Shown here in pieces: positions 45,661 to 53,051 of a stretch of 64,000 nt of DNA. The stretch is from positions 62,001 to 126,000 of the forward strand of contig JACKFC010000009.1 of NCBI GenBank assembly GCA_020632665.1. The letters are read 5' to 3'. The stretch's first letter is position 1. Each line of letters starts with the position of its first letter. Source of the DNA: Deltaproteobacteria bacterium (GTDB taxonomy: Bacteria; Myxococcota_A; UBA9042). The notes below the pieces were generated by a model. It did no database searches. It saw nothing but the letters and a program-made list of their open reading frames with translations, and was not told where the DNA came from. The position numbers and the translations under genes were made by a program.

Positions 45661-47171
45661 AGTCGCACCCTCAGCATCACGGCGATGTCGTACCAGCGGT
45701 CCGGCAGCGTGAGCTGCTGCAGCGCGGTCGCCATCACGCGCACGCCGAAGCGATGCGCGAACCAATGGTCATAGCCGAGCACGAGCGAGACCGAGGACTC
45801 GTCGGGCGCCGACAGCGTTCGGTTGGTGAAGACCACCTCCTGGCCCCAATAGAGCCAGGCGAACAGGGCGCGGCTGACGTCGAAGTCGAAGCGGCTGCGC
45901 AGGAAGAGCGTATGGCCGAGCTGCGTGCCGCCGCCGGCGAGCGTGCCCGGCCGGCCGACCAGCAAATAGCCGGGCTTGAGCGTCAGCCGGCCGAGGTAGA
46001 TCGGCACGTAGGGCCCGATCGACCACAGCGGCGCGACCTCGAAATTGGCGTAGCGGCCCCAGAGCCCGATACCGAAGCGGCCGAAATTCCAGGCCGCGCT
46101 GGCCCATCCGTCGATCGGCGGCAGGAAACCGCCGGTCTCGGGCGCGACGAAGAGCCGCACATCGCCCGAAAGCTTGCTGACCTGGAAGAAGAGCTGCGCC
46201 CACGCGCCCATGCCGGTATCGGTCCGGGTCGTGGTCGAGGTGACGCCGCCCAAGTCGGTGGTCGACGTGATGTTGCGCTGCTCGCCGTACACACCCGCCA
46301 CCAACGAGAGCTGCGGGCTCCACGAGTAGCCGAGCGAGAGCTGCGCCCGCCGCCAGACGTCGCCGCGGTAGAGCGAGAGGCCGAGCAGGCCCTGCACCAA
46401 CCAGGGCCGATCGCTCATCACGAGTTGGCGCTGCAGCTCGTCCGGCACTTCCATACCGGGGCGGATCTGATCGCGCGCCAGCTCTGGCTTGCCGATCGCG
46501 AGGTAGAGGCTGATCAGGCGCCAAGCGATGCGGATATCGCCGTCGCCGCGCAGCTGCGCCTCGCGGTAGGCACGGATCGCGCCGGGCTTGTCCTCGCGCT
46601 TCTCGCGGATCTCGCCGACCAGGCGCAGGGCCTCGTGGTTGTGGCGATCAGCGCGGTAGACGGCGACGGCGGCCTCCTCGGCTTCCTTCTCGCGGCCGAG
46701 CCAGAAGAGCAGGCGCGCCCGCTGCATCTGCACCTCGAGATCCTTCGGGTAGCGGGCGAGGATGGCGTCGGCCACCGCGAGCGCCCGTTCGAACTGGTTC
46801 TGCATCACCAGGCTGCGGATCGTGATCGCGTTCAACGCGAGTCCTGCCGTCGCGCCGCTGGTCCCCACCGCGACCTTGCCGGTCGGCGCGCCGCTCTTGG
46901 CCTGCTTCGGCGCGGTTGGCGCTTCGCGGCGCGGCGCTGCCGGCGGCGGCAGGGCCGGATCGACCGCGCGATCGCCGGACTCCGCAGCCGACGGTCCGGC
47001 CGGGGTCGGGCCCGCGGGAGCCGGCTGCGCAGACACCACAACGGGCAGCAAGATCGCACAAATCCACGTCGCCGCGGCCCCCAGGACGTGACCGCGCGCG
47101 TCGCGCGATGCGCGATGGCGTGCAGCGTCGTTGCGCGCGCCGCAGGAGTCAGCCGGAAGTTGCAGCGTCAT
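45657..47171 (-). CDS. TPR plus YaiO-type outer-membrane beta-barrel
   Basis: 504 residues. A long polar start leads to a signal-like hydrophobic stretch (about 33-50, TWICAILLPVVVSAQ). A Pro/Ala linker and TPR-like repeats (about 110-245, FERALAVADAILARYPKDLEVQMQRARLLFWLG) follow. The C-terminal ~250 residues are alternating aromatic strands (AQLSLGYSWSPQLSLVAGVYGE, GVRVMATALQQL) of a YaiO-like 12-to-16 stranded barrel. TPR-plus-barrel proteins export polymers in PNAG, Pel and cellulose systems (PgaA, PelB, BcsC). ATG 47171 is preferred: the in-frame ATG 47249 would fall within the predicted promoter. First gene of the operon. Confidence 0.75.
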   Translation of the reverse strand: MTLQLPADSCGARNDAARHRASRDARGHVLGAAATWICAILLPVVVSAQPAPAGPTPAGPSAAESGDRAVDPALPPPAAPRREAPTAPKQAKSGAPTGKVAVGTSGATAGLALNAITIRSLVMQNQFERALAVADAILARYPKDLEVQMQRARLLFWLGREKEAEEAAVAVYRADRHNHEALRLVGEIREKREDKPGAIRAYREAQLRGDGDIRIAWRLISLYLAIGKPELARDQIRPGMEVPDELQRQLVMSDRPWLVQGLLGLSLYRGDVWRRAQLSLGYSWSPQLSLVAGVYGEQRNITSTTDLGGVTSTTTRTDTGMGAWAQLFFQVSKLSGDVRLFVAPETGGFLPPIDGWASAAWNFGRFGIGLWGRYANFEVAPLWSIGPYVPIYLGRLTLKPGYLLVGRPGTLAGGGTQLGHTLFLRSRFDFDVSRALFAWLYWGQEVVFTNRTLSAPDESSVSLVLGYDHWFAHRFGVRVMATALQQLTLPDRWYDIAVMLRVRL

Positions 47172-47236
47172 GGAGAGTTTCGGGGGCGCCTGTCGCGGGC
47201 TCTGGCCGGCTTGGGTGAAGGGCGAATCGGCGAACG

Positions 47237-47265
47237 GGACTACCACCATTCGCGTACGGCATCAA
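47237..47265 (-). promoter_or_regulatory. Possible promoter of the polysaccharide operon
   Basis: On the minus strand TTGATG (47265 to 47260) and TAGTCC (47242 to 47237) with a 17-base spacer, about 65 bases before ATG 47171, in the 110-base gap after ribE. The -10 is weak, but it fits the TAG-type pattern. Confidence 0.4.
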
Positions 47266-47281
47266 GCGCACGGGCGCCCGA

Positions 47282-47962
47282 CTAGCCGTCGCCGGGTGTG
47301 GCGAATCCGGTCCGTTCGAGCAGGGCGCGATCGACGCCCGACGAGCGAATGCCGGCAGTCTCGGCGAGGCGGCGGATATACTTCGCGAGCACATCCGTCT
47401 CGAGGTTGACCCGCTTGCCGACGCCGCCGTCGAGCAGCGTCGTCCAAGCGACCGTGTGCGGGATCACCGTGACCGCGAACCCCCCTGGAAAGACGCGGTT
47501 GACCGTCAACGAGACGCCGTCGATCGCGATCGAGCCCTTCTGCACCAACTCGGGCTCGAGCGCGGCCGGCATGGCGTATTCGAGATCCCAATAGTCGGCC
47601 CGCTGCACCGCGCGCTGCAGGCTGCCGACGCCATCGACGTGTCCGGTGACCCAATGGCCGCCGAGCCGATCGCCGACCCGCAACGCCCGCTCGAGGTTGA
47701 CCTTGCTGCCCGCACCGAAGGCGCCGAGCCCGGTCTTGTCGAGCGTCTCGTGGCTGACGTCGAAGTCGAGCCGGACGCCACCTTCGCCGACCTCGAAGGC
47801 GACCACGGTCAGGCAGACGCCACAGACGGCGACCGAATCGCCGAGCCCGACGCCGGGGTGGACGCCGTCCCGCCATTTCGCCTGCACGACGAGGCGGGCG
47901 GATTGGCCGCTCCGGCTGATGCGGCGGATCTCGCCGACCGTCTCAATGATCCCGGTGAACAT
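47282..47962 (-). CDS. ribE: Riboflavin synthase (alpha chain)
   Basis: 226 residues. It starts MFTGIIETVG, the family hallmark, and has the two homologous lumazine-binding barrels (each with GHWVTGHVDG- or KGSIAIDGVSLTV-type motifs). It converts two 6,7-dimethyl-8-ribityllumazine to riboflavin. Preceded by GAGGAGG; its start lies 20 bases inside ribD. RibBA and lumazine synthase (ribH) do not follow as they often do. The C-terminal ~20 residues are a normal tail. Confidence 0.95.
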   Translation of the reverse strand: MFTGIIETVGEIRRISRSGQSARLVVQAKWRDGVHPGVGLGDSVAVCGVCLTVVAFEVGEGGVRLDFDVSHETLDKTGLGAFGAGSKVNLERALRVGDRLGGHWVTGHVDGVGSLQRAVQRADYWDLEYAMPAALEPELVQKGSIAIDGVSLTVNRVFPGGFAVTVIPHTVAWTTLLDGGVGKRVNLETDVLAKYIRRLAETAGIRSSGVDRALLERTGFATPGDG

Positions 47963-49082
47963 CGCTTCCTCCTCGGCGAACGCGAGCGCGGACGTGGAGA
48001 TCGTCGCCGACGCGGTCGACCGCGTCGATCGTGAGCAACGCCGCTTGGTCGATCGAGGTCACGGCGAGGCCCTCGAAGAGGCCGCGCCCCGGACCGAGCA
48101 GCTTCGGCGCGAGGAAGACCTCGAGCGCGTCGGCACATCCCGCGTCGACCAGCGTGGCAGCGAGCGCAGCGCCTCCCTCGACGTAGACCGCGTGTTGACC
48201 GCGTCGGTGCAGATCGCGCAGCGCGGCGAGGGCGAACGCCTGGTCGCCGGTCGCGTCGAGGCCGACGATCTCGACCCCGCGGGCCTGCAGCGCGATCGCT
48301 GCCGCTCCGCCGAGCTGCGAGGCGGCGGTGTAGACCCGGCACGGCCCGCGGCTGGCGTCGGCCAGCGCGGCGGTCGGCGGCAGGCGCAAGCGGCGATCGA
48401 AGACAACCCGTAGCGGCCGGCGCCCGGCGAGCGCGTCGCCAGCCGGAAGGCGGACGTCGAGGCCGGGGTCGTCGGCCAGGGCGGTGCCGGACCCGACCAC
48501 CACCGCGTCCGCCTCGGCGCGCTGCCGATGCACCAATTCCCGCGCCTGCGGGCCGGTGATCCAGCGCGAAGAGCCGTCGCGGGCCGCCGTCCGACCGTCG
48601 AGGCTGGCTGCGAGCTTCAAGCGGACGTGGGCGCGATCGTCGAAGGTATTGACGAGGAAGACCTCGAGCAGCGCCGCCGCTTCGGCCTCGCAGACTCCGG
48701 CCAGGACCTCGACCCCGGCCGCAGCGAGGCGATCGAGGCCGCCCCGGGCCTGCGGGTGCGGATCGCGGCAGGCGCAGACGACCCGGGTCACGCCGGCGGC
48801 GAGCAGGCCGTCGACGCACGGCGGGGTGCGGCCATGGTGGTTGCAAGGCTCGAGCGTGACGTAGGCGGTCGCCCCACGGGCGGCGTCACCTGCGGCACGC
48901 AGCGCGACCACTTCGGCGTGCGGCCCACCGACCTGGGCGTGGAAGCCCTCGCCGACGCAGACGCCGTCGCGGACCAGGACGCAGCCGACACGCGGATTCG
49001 GCCGGACTTCCGGTCCAGCCTGCCACGCCAGCGCGATCGCGCGGTGCATCCAGTCGGCGTCGGAGTGCCGCTCAGTCGACAT
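47943..49082 (-). CDS. ribD: Bifunctional riboflavin deaminase/reductase RibD
   Basis: 379 residues. The N-terminal deaminase has the zinc site HAE (His55, Glu57) and PCNHHGRTPPC (Cys80, Cys89), after PNPRVGCVLV. The C-terminal RibG-type reductase (about 150-370) has the NADPH-region motifs LKLAASLDGRTA and YVEGGAAL. It carries out the second and third steps of riboflavin synthesis. ATG 49082 is taken; it lies 11 bases before the end of nrdR. A GTG eight codons upstream is an alternative start. Confidence 0.95.
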   Translation of the reverse strand: MSTERHSDADWMHRAIALAWQAGPEVRPNPRVGCVLVRDGVCVGEGFHAQVGGPHAEVVALRAAGDAARGATAYVTLEPCNHHGRTPPCVDGLLAAGVTRVVCACRDPHPQARGGLDRLAAAGVEVLAGVCEAEAAALLEVFLVNTFDDRAHVRLKLAASLDGRTAARDGSSRWITGPQARELVHRQRAEADAVVVGSGTALADDPGLDVRLPAGDALAGRRPLRVVFDRRLRLPPTAALADASRGPCRVYTAASQLGGAAAIALQARGVEIVGLDATGDQAFALAALRDLHRRGQHAVYVEGGAALAATLVDAGCADALEVFLAPKLLGPGRGLFEGLAVTSIDQAALLTIDAVDRVGDDLHVRARVRRGGSDVHRDH

Positions 49083-49566
49083 CTTCGGTGTCACGGGCGG
49101 CGTCACCGGCGGCGTCCTCGCGGGCCAGCGCGGCGACCTCGTCGAGGAGCTCGCCGATATCCTCGAACGCGCGGTAGACGCTGGCGAAGCGGACGTAGGC
49201 GATGGTGTCGACCGAGCGGAGGAAGGCCATCACCCAATCGCCGAGCTCGCTGCTGTTGACCTCGGCGCCGGGGCGCTCGGCGATCCGCTGCTCGACGTTG
49301 CGCAGAAATTCTTCGATCGCCTCGGCGCCGACCGGCCGCCGATGCAGCGCGACGTCGAGGCCTGCGCGCAACTTCTCGCGGTCGAAGCGCTCGCGATCGC
49401 CGCCCTTCTTGACGACGAGGATCGGCGCCAACTCGACGCGCTCGTAGGTGGTGAAGCGATTGCCACAGTCTTCGCATTCGCGGCGCCGACGGGTCGCGTC
49501 GTCACGCGGCGTCAGGCGGGAATCGACGACGCGGCTGCTGAGGCTGTGGCAACTCGGGCAGCGCAT
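49072..49566 (-). CDS. nrdR: Transcriptional repressor NrdR
   Basis: 164 residues. A zinc ribbon (Cys3, Cys6, Cys31, Cys34) is followed by an ATP-cone (about 50-135, ILVVKKGGDRERFDREKL). NrdR represses ribonucleotide reductase genes according to bound ATP or dATP. The C-terminus is an Ala/Glu/Asp tail. Its position just before ribD is common in bacteria. It begins 9 bases after rpiB. Confidence 0.96.
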   Translation of the reverse strand: MRCPSCHSLSSRVVDSRLTPRDDATRRRRECEDCGNRFTTYERVELAPILVVKKGGDRERFDREKLRAGLDVALHRRPVGAEAIEEFLRNVEQRIAERPGAEVNSSELGDWVMAFLRSVDTIAYVRFASVYRAFEDIGELLDEVAALAREDAAGDAARDTEDVD

Positions 49567-49575
49567 GACGAGGCC

Positions 49576-50016
49576 TCAGGCGCTGCGTTCGAGCGCCGTG
49601 ATCAGATCGAGTCGGTGCTGATGCCGCGCCTCGAATGCCGTCTGCAGCCACGCGTCGACGCAGTCCAGCGCGACGACGGGTCCGAGCACGCGGGCTCCGA
49701 GGCAGAGGATATTGGCGCGGTTGTGTTCGGCCGCCAGGCGGGCGGTCGAGACGTCGTGGACCAAGGCGGCCCGGATCCCCGGGACCTTGTTCGCGGCGAT
49801 GCTCATACCGATGCCGGTGCCACAAAGCAGCACGCCTGCGTCGGCTTGCCCAGCCGCGACCGCGTGGGCCACCAGGGCCGCTTGATCCGGGTAGTCGGCG
49901 CGCTCGCCGCTCGCGGGGCCGCTGACCTCGACCGCGTGGCCGAGGCCCCGCAGGTGGTCGACGACCGCCTGCCGCAATTCGATCGCGGCGTGGTCCGAGG
50001 CGACGAGCAGGCGCAT
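49576..50016 (-). CDS. rpiB: Ribose-5-phosphate isomerase B
   Basis: 146 residues, normal RpiB length. It has ASDHAAIELRQAV near the start, and the phosphate-binding LCGTGIGMSIAANKVPGIRAAL, with the catalytic Cys/Thr site. It interconverts ribose-5-phosphate and ribulose-5-phosphate in the cytosol; RpiB-fold relatives also include LacA/B sugar isomerases, but the Cys-Gly-Thr-Gly motif favours RpiB. It starts 7 bases after rpmF. Confidence 0.94.
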   Translation of the reverse strand: MRLLVASDHAAIELRQAVVDHLRGLGHAVEVSGPASGERADYPDQAALVAHAVAAGQADAGVLLCGTGIGMSIAANKVPGIRAALVHDVSTARLAAEHNRANILCLGARVLGPVVALDCVDAWLQTAFEARHQHRLDLITALERSA

Positions 50017-50023
50017 CGACGGG

Positions 50024-50239
50024 CTAGGCCTGGTCGCCCACGCCCTCGTCACCGAGCTCGACGATCGGCGCGATGATCTGCTTGCCGCGGTACTGACCGC
50101 AGTCGTTGCAGACGTGGTGCGGACGGACCGGCGAGCCGCAGTTGCTGCAGCTCGACAGCGTCGGCGAGGTGATGCGGTCGTGCTGCGCGCGGCGCATACG
50201 GCTACGGGACTTGGACATGCGTCGCTTCGGAACGGCCAT
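50024..50239 (-). CDS. rpmF: 50S ribosomal protein L32
   Basis: 71 residues. It starts MAVPKRRMSKSRSRMRR and has an intact zinc ribbon (Cys31, Cys34, Cys44, Cys47). The ATG at 50239 is preceded by AGAAGAGAAG. It heads the rpmF-rpiB-nrdR-ribD-ribE run. The usual neighbours plsX and fabH are absent. C-terminal extension after the zinc ribbon is slightly longer than usual. Confidence 0.97.
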   Translation of the reverse strand: MAVPKRRMSKSRSRMRRAQHDRITSPTLSSCSNCGSPVRPHHVCNDCGQYRGKQIIAPIVELGDEGVGDQA

Positions 50240-50301
50240 CTTCTCTTCTCCACAATAGGTAGCGGCGGGGCGCGGACGCATGCCCACCGGCAGGGCGCGG
50301 G

Positions 50302-50330
50302 AGTCTAAGGGGGGGTCCGGGCGGTGTCAA
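50302..50330 (-). promoter_or_regulatory. Promoter of the rpmF-ribE operon
   Basis: On the minus strand a perfect TTGACA (50330 to 50325), 17-base spacer and TAGACT (50307 to 50302). Leader of about 55 bases to ATG 50239. One of the best promoters in the window. Confidence 0.7.
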
Positions 50331-50370
50331 CGATCCAATCGAGGCCCAACCGAGCCCACCGGAGCCCCGC

Positions 50371-50399
50371 TTGACACGCGATCAGCCGAGGCGAACAAT
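50371..50399 (+). promoter_or_regulatory. Divergent promoter for the small unknown protein
   Basis: A perfect TTGACA (50371) with a 17-base spacer and AACAAT (50394), about 40 bases before GTG 50440. It points away from the rpmF promoter, 40 bases apart. Confidence 0.5.
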
Positions 50400-50439
50400 C
50401 CCGCGGACCGTGGCGGGAGCCCGTTGGAGTCGCTGAGAC

Positions 50440-50880
50440 GTGATCACTGAGCACTGCCGCTTCCAGCTCGAGGCCACCAAACTCGGCCGTGAAGTCGTGT
50501 TTCAGGTCACGGTCTTCCAGAAGGAAGAGCGCCGGCGGAAGAAGCTCTTCGCCGCGACGCAATGTTCGGACCCCTTCCACTTCCTGATCCAGTTCATCAT
50601 CCGCGAGGCGCCGGATTTCGAGACGCTGCTGCAGCGCTTCGTCGGCCAACTCGAGCACCGCGGCTTCGAGCCGGAGCGGATGCGGATGCGCGGTGAAGGC
50701 AAGTGGGAGTCTTGGCGCCCGGTCCCGCGTGGCGCCAGCGCCGATACGCCAGAGGCGGCTGCGGCTGCCGCGGCGCGCTTGGCCGAGGTCCGTGGCGGGC
50801 CGCGCGAAGCCGACGCCGCGGACGAGGCTGTCGCCGACACCCCGGACAGCAAGAGCAGCAAGGCCCGCAAGCGCGGCTGA
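50440..50880 (+). CDS. Small conserved-looking cytosolic protein, family unknown
   Basis: 146 residues. Residues 1-85 form a compact alpha/beta sequence (FQLEATKLGREVVFQVTVFQKEERRRKK, PFHFLIQFIIREAPDFETLLQRFV, EHRGFEPERM). The rest is Ala/Glu/Arg-rich and disordered. No signal or membrane helix. GTG 50440 with GGAG upstream is used. Nothing identifies a function. It has a good divergent promoter and lies convergent to selB. Confidence 0.6.
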   Translation: MITEHCRFQLEATKLGREVVFQVTVFQKEERRRKKLFAATQCSDPFHFLIQFIIREAPDFETLLQRFVGQLEHRGFEPERMRMRGEGKWESWRPVPRGASADTPEAAAAAAARLAEVRGGPREADAADEAVADTPDSKSSKARKRG

Positions 50881-50882
50881 GC

Positions 50883-50901
50883 GGGCGGCCCTGCGCCGCC
50901 C
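50883..50901. terminator. Hairpin between convergent genes
   Basis: GGGCGGC-CCTGC-GCCGCCC, a perfect seven-pair GC stem in the 25-base gap between the small unknown gene and selB. No U-tract is seen, so it would need Rho or be a weak terminator. Confidence 0.3.
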
Positions 50902-50905
50902 TCCC

Positions 50906-52972
50906 CTACGATTTCGGAACGAGAAGCTGCGTGGCGACGTCGTCGCCGTCGCGGTGCGCTTGCAGCGCCCGGGCGCGCAGGCGGCGCTGGCCGCTCGGAT
51001 CGCGGACGGTCAGCCGACGGGCGTCGAGCAGCTCGGCGAGCGGGATGAGGTGCTTGCGGGTCACGCCGAGGGCGTCCTTGAGTTCGCCGGTCGAGAAGCC
51101 GTCGCGCTCGGCGAAGCCGTCGAGGACGGCGCGAAACAGGGCGACTGCCGCGTCGCTGTCGAGGTAGAAATCCTGCGTGACGCGGATCGCGCGGCCGCTC
51201 TCGGTCTCGGCGTCGAGCGCCAGCCGCAGCTCATCGCCGCCGAGGGGGTCGACCGCGGCCCGTTCGCCGACCTCGACCCGGAGCGCGTCGCCGATCGGCG
51301 GCGTCCATCGGCCGCGGCGAAGAACCTCGCGCAGCCCACGCAGGACCTCGTCGCGCGCGGCCACGCGGTGCGGCCGGAAGCCAGCGAGCGCGACGCCGCT
51401 TTCGGCTTCGACCAGCTCGCCGCGGCGCAGCTGCCCGTCGAGGACGGCCTGGATCATCGAGGCATCGAGCCAATCGCCGATCCGCCGCGCGATCTCGGCG
51501 CGATCGACGCCAGCGCGCTCGGGCGCCGCCTGGTGGCAGGCGGAACAGGCGGCGAGGGCGCGCTGCTCGAGCGCGGCGGTCGCCTCGGGGACGAGATAGC
51601 GGCCGGGGGTGCCGAGCCGGCGCAAGCGCCCACGCCCGACCTCGCGGGCGAGGACCTTCTGCAGCCGCGGCGGCGGCAGCGGCAATCGATCGGCGAGCCC
51701 GGCCTCGTCGAGCCCGCCGATCCCGGCCAGACCGACGGCGGCGACCACGGCCTGCTCGTCGGTGCCGAGGGCAATCGCCTCGAGCGCGGCGAGGACTTCC
51801 GGATCGTCGAGCCGGTGGCGCGCGGTGCGGGTCAGCAGGATCCGGCCCCCGGCGACGGTGCGACCGTGGCGCGGATCGTCGTGGCTGCCGCGGAGCACGA
51901 AGCGCTCGCCGGGCGCGACGGCGACGGGCTCGTCGAGGTGCAGCTGCGCCGGCGCCTGCTCGCCGGGCGCGAGGGCCTCGCGATCGAGAGGCACGATCGC
52001 GGCGCCGACCCGGGCGGTCCCGACGTGCAACGCGAGACGATTGCGGCGGGCGATCGGCGCAGGCGCCCACGGCAACCCGGCGAGCCAGACGTCGAGGCGA
52101 TCGCTGACGACGACGCCGCGCTCGGCGCAGAGGACGGTCCCGGGCCCGAGATCACCTTGCTCGGCGGCGGCGAGGTTGAGCGCGACCCGGCCGGGCGCGT
52201 CGAAAGCCGACACCGCCACGCCGTGGCGCTCGATCCCGCGCACCCGGTAGCGGCGCTCGCCCGGCGCGGCGCGCAGCGATTCCCCCTCGCGGATGCTGCC
52301 GGCGGCGGCGGTGCCGGTGACGATCGTTCCGCGGCCGCGCAGCGTGAAGGCGCGGTCGACCGGCAGGCGGAAGGGGCGCAGCTGCAGGCCGCCGGCGTCG
52401 CGCAGGGCGAGGACGTCTTCGGCGAGGGCCCCGAGGCCGGCCCGCAGCCCCGGCAGCAGCGCGTCGGGCGTGCGGCTGGAGAAGCGCAACACCGGCGCCC
52501 CTTCGAGGAAGGTGCCGCGGCCGAGCTCGCCGAGCTCGAGTTCGAGCAGATCGAGCAGATCGGGGTCGTCGCCGAGCAGGTCGACCTTGTTGAGCACGAT
52601 GACGCCGCGCTGCACCCCGAGCAATTCGCAGATCGCGAGGTGCTCACGGGCCTGCGGCATCACGCCCTCGTCGGCGGCGACCACCAGCAGGACGGCGTCG
52701 ATCCCGACCGCGCCGGCGATCATCCGGCGCACGAAGCGCTCGTGCCCGGGCATATCGACCAGGCCGACGCGGACGTCGTCGCCGCCGGCGGTCTGCAGAT
52801 CGACCGGCGCGAAGCCGAGCTCGATGCTGATCCCACGCCGCTGCTCTTCCGCCAAGCGGTCGGTCTCGACGCCGGTCAGGCTCCGAACCATCGCCGTCTT
52901 GCCATGGTCGACATGCCCCGCGACACCGAAGGTCAGGGCGGGTCGGTCGGTGGCTCGTGGGGCGTCGATCAT
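50906..52972 (-). CDS. selB: Selenocysteine-specific elongation factor SelB
   Basis: 688 residues. GTPase domain with GHVDHGKT (19-26), the SelB-type RGISIELGF (where EF-Tu has RGITI), DMPGHE and NKVDLL. EF-Tu-like domains 2 and 3 follow, then ~250 residues of winged-helix domains at the C-terminus that bind the SECIS element of mRNA. It delivers Sec-tRNA to UGA codons. Its presence predicts selA, selD and a tRNA-Sec gene elsewhere. No clear Shine-Dalgarno precedes the ATG; the predicted promoter lies only a few bases upstream. Confidence 0.95.
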   Translation of the reverse strand: MIDAPRATDRPALTFGVAGHVDHGKTAMVRSLTGVETDRLAEEQRRGISIELGFAPVDLQTAGGDDVRVGLVDMPGHERFVRRMIAGAVGIDAVLLVVAADEGVMPQAREHLAICELLGVQRGVIVLNKVDLLGDDPDLLDLLELELGELGRGTFLEGAPVLRFSSRTPDALLPGLRAGLGALAEDVLALRDAGGLQLRPFRLPVDRAFTLRGRGTIVTGTAAAGSIREGESLRAAPGERRYRVRGIERHGVAVSAFDAPGRVALNLAAAEQGDLGPGTVLCAERGVVVSDRLDVWLAGLPWAPAPIARRNRLALHVGTARVGAAIVPLDREALAPGEQAPAQLHLDEPVAVAPGERFVLRGSHDDPRHGRTVAGGRILLTRTARHRLDDPEVLAALEAIALGTDEQAVVAAVGLAGIGGLDEAGLADRLPLPPPRLQKVLAREVGRGRLRRLGTPGRYLVPEATAALEQRALAACSACHQAAPERAGVDRAEIARRIGDWLDASMIQAVLDGQLRRGELVEAESGVALAGFRPHRVAARDEVLRGLREVLRRGRWTPPIGDALRVEVGERAAVDPLGGDELRLALDAETESGRAIRVTQDFYLDSDAAVALFRAVLDGFAERDGFSTGELKDALGVTRKHLIPLAELLDARRLTVRDPSGQRRLRARALQAHRDGDDVATQLLVPKS

Positions 52973-52980
52973 GGCCGCCG

Positions 52981-53008
52981 AGGATAATTGACCCTCCCCC
53001 GCACGCAA
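52981..53008 (-). promoter_or_regulatory. Possible leaderless promoter of selB
   Basis: On the minus strand TTGCGT (53008 to 53003), 16-base spacer, TATCCT (52986 to 52981). The ATG follows 8 bases later, so transcription would begin at or near the A of the start codon. It overlaps the plus-strand promoter of the zinc-ribbon gene. Confidence 0.4.
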
Positions 53009-53016
53009 GGTAGCGT
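52988..53016 (+). promoter_or_regulatory. Promoter for the zinc-ribbon/TPR gene
   Basis: TTGACC (52988), 17-base spacer, TAGCGT (53011), 36 bases before TTG 53052. It lies back to back with, and overlaps, the selB promoter. Confidence 0.6.
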
Positions 53017-53051
53017 CGACTTCCCTCTTCGGGCCAATTGGAGCGCCTCCG

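Noticed and set aside
50240..50439. FMN riboswitch or tRNA in the rpmF upstream gap
   Set aside because: The gap is filled by two good promoters; no conserved riboswitch or cloverleaf pattern is visible.
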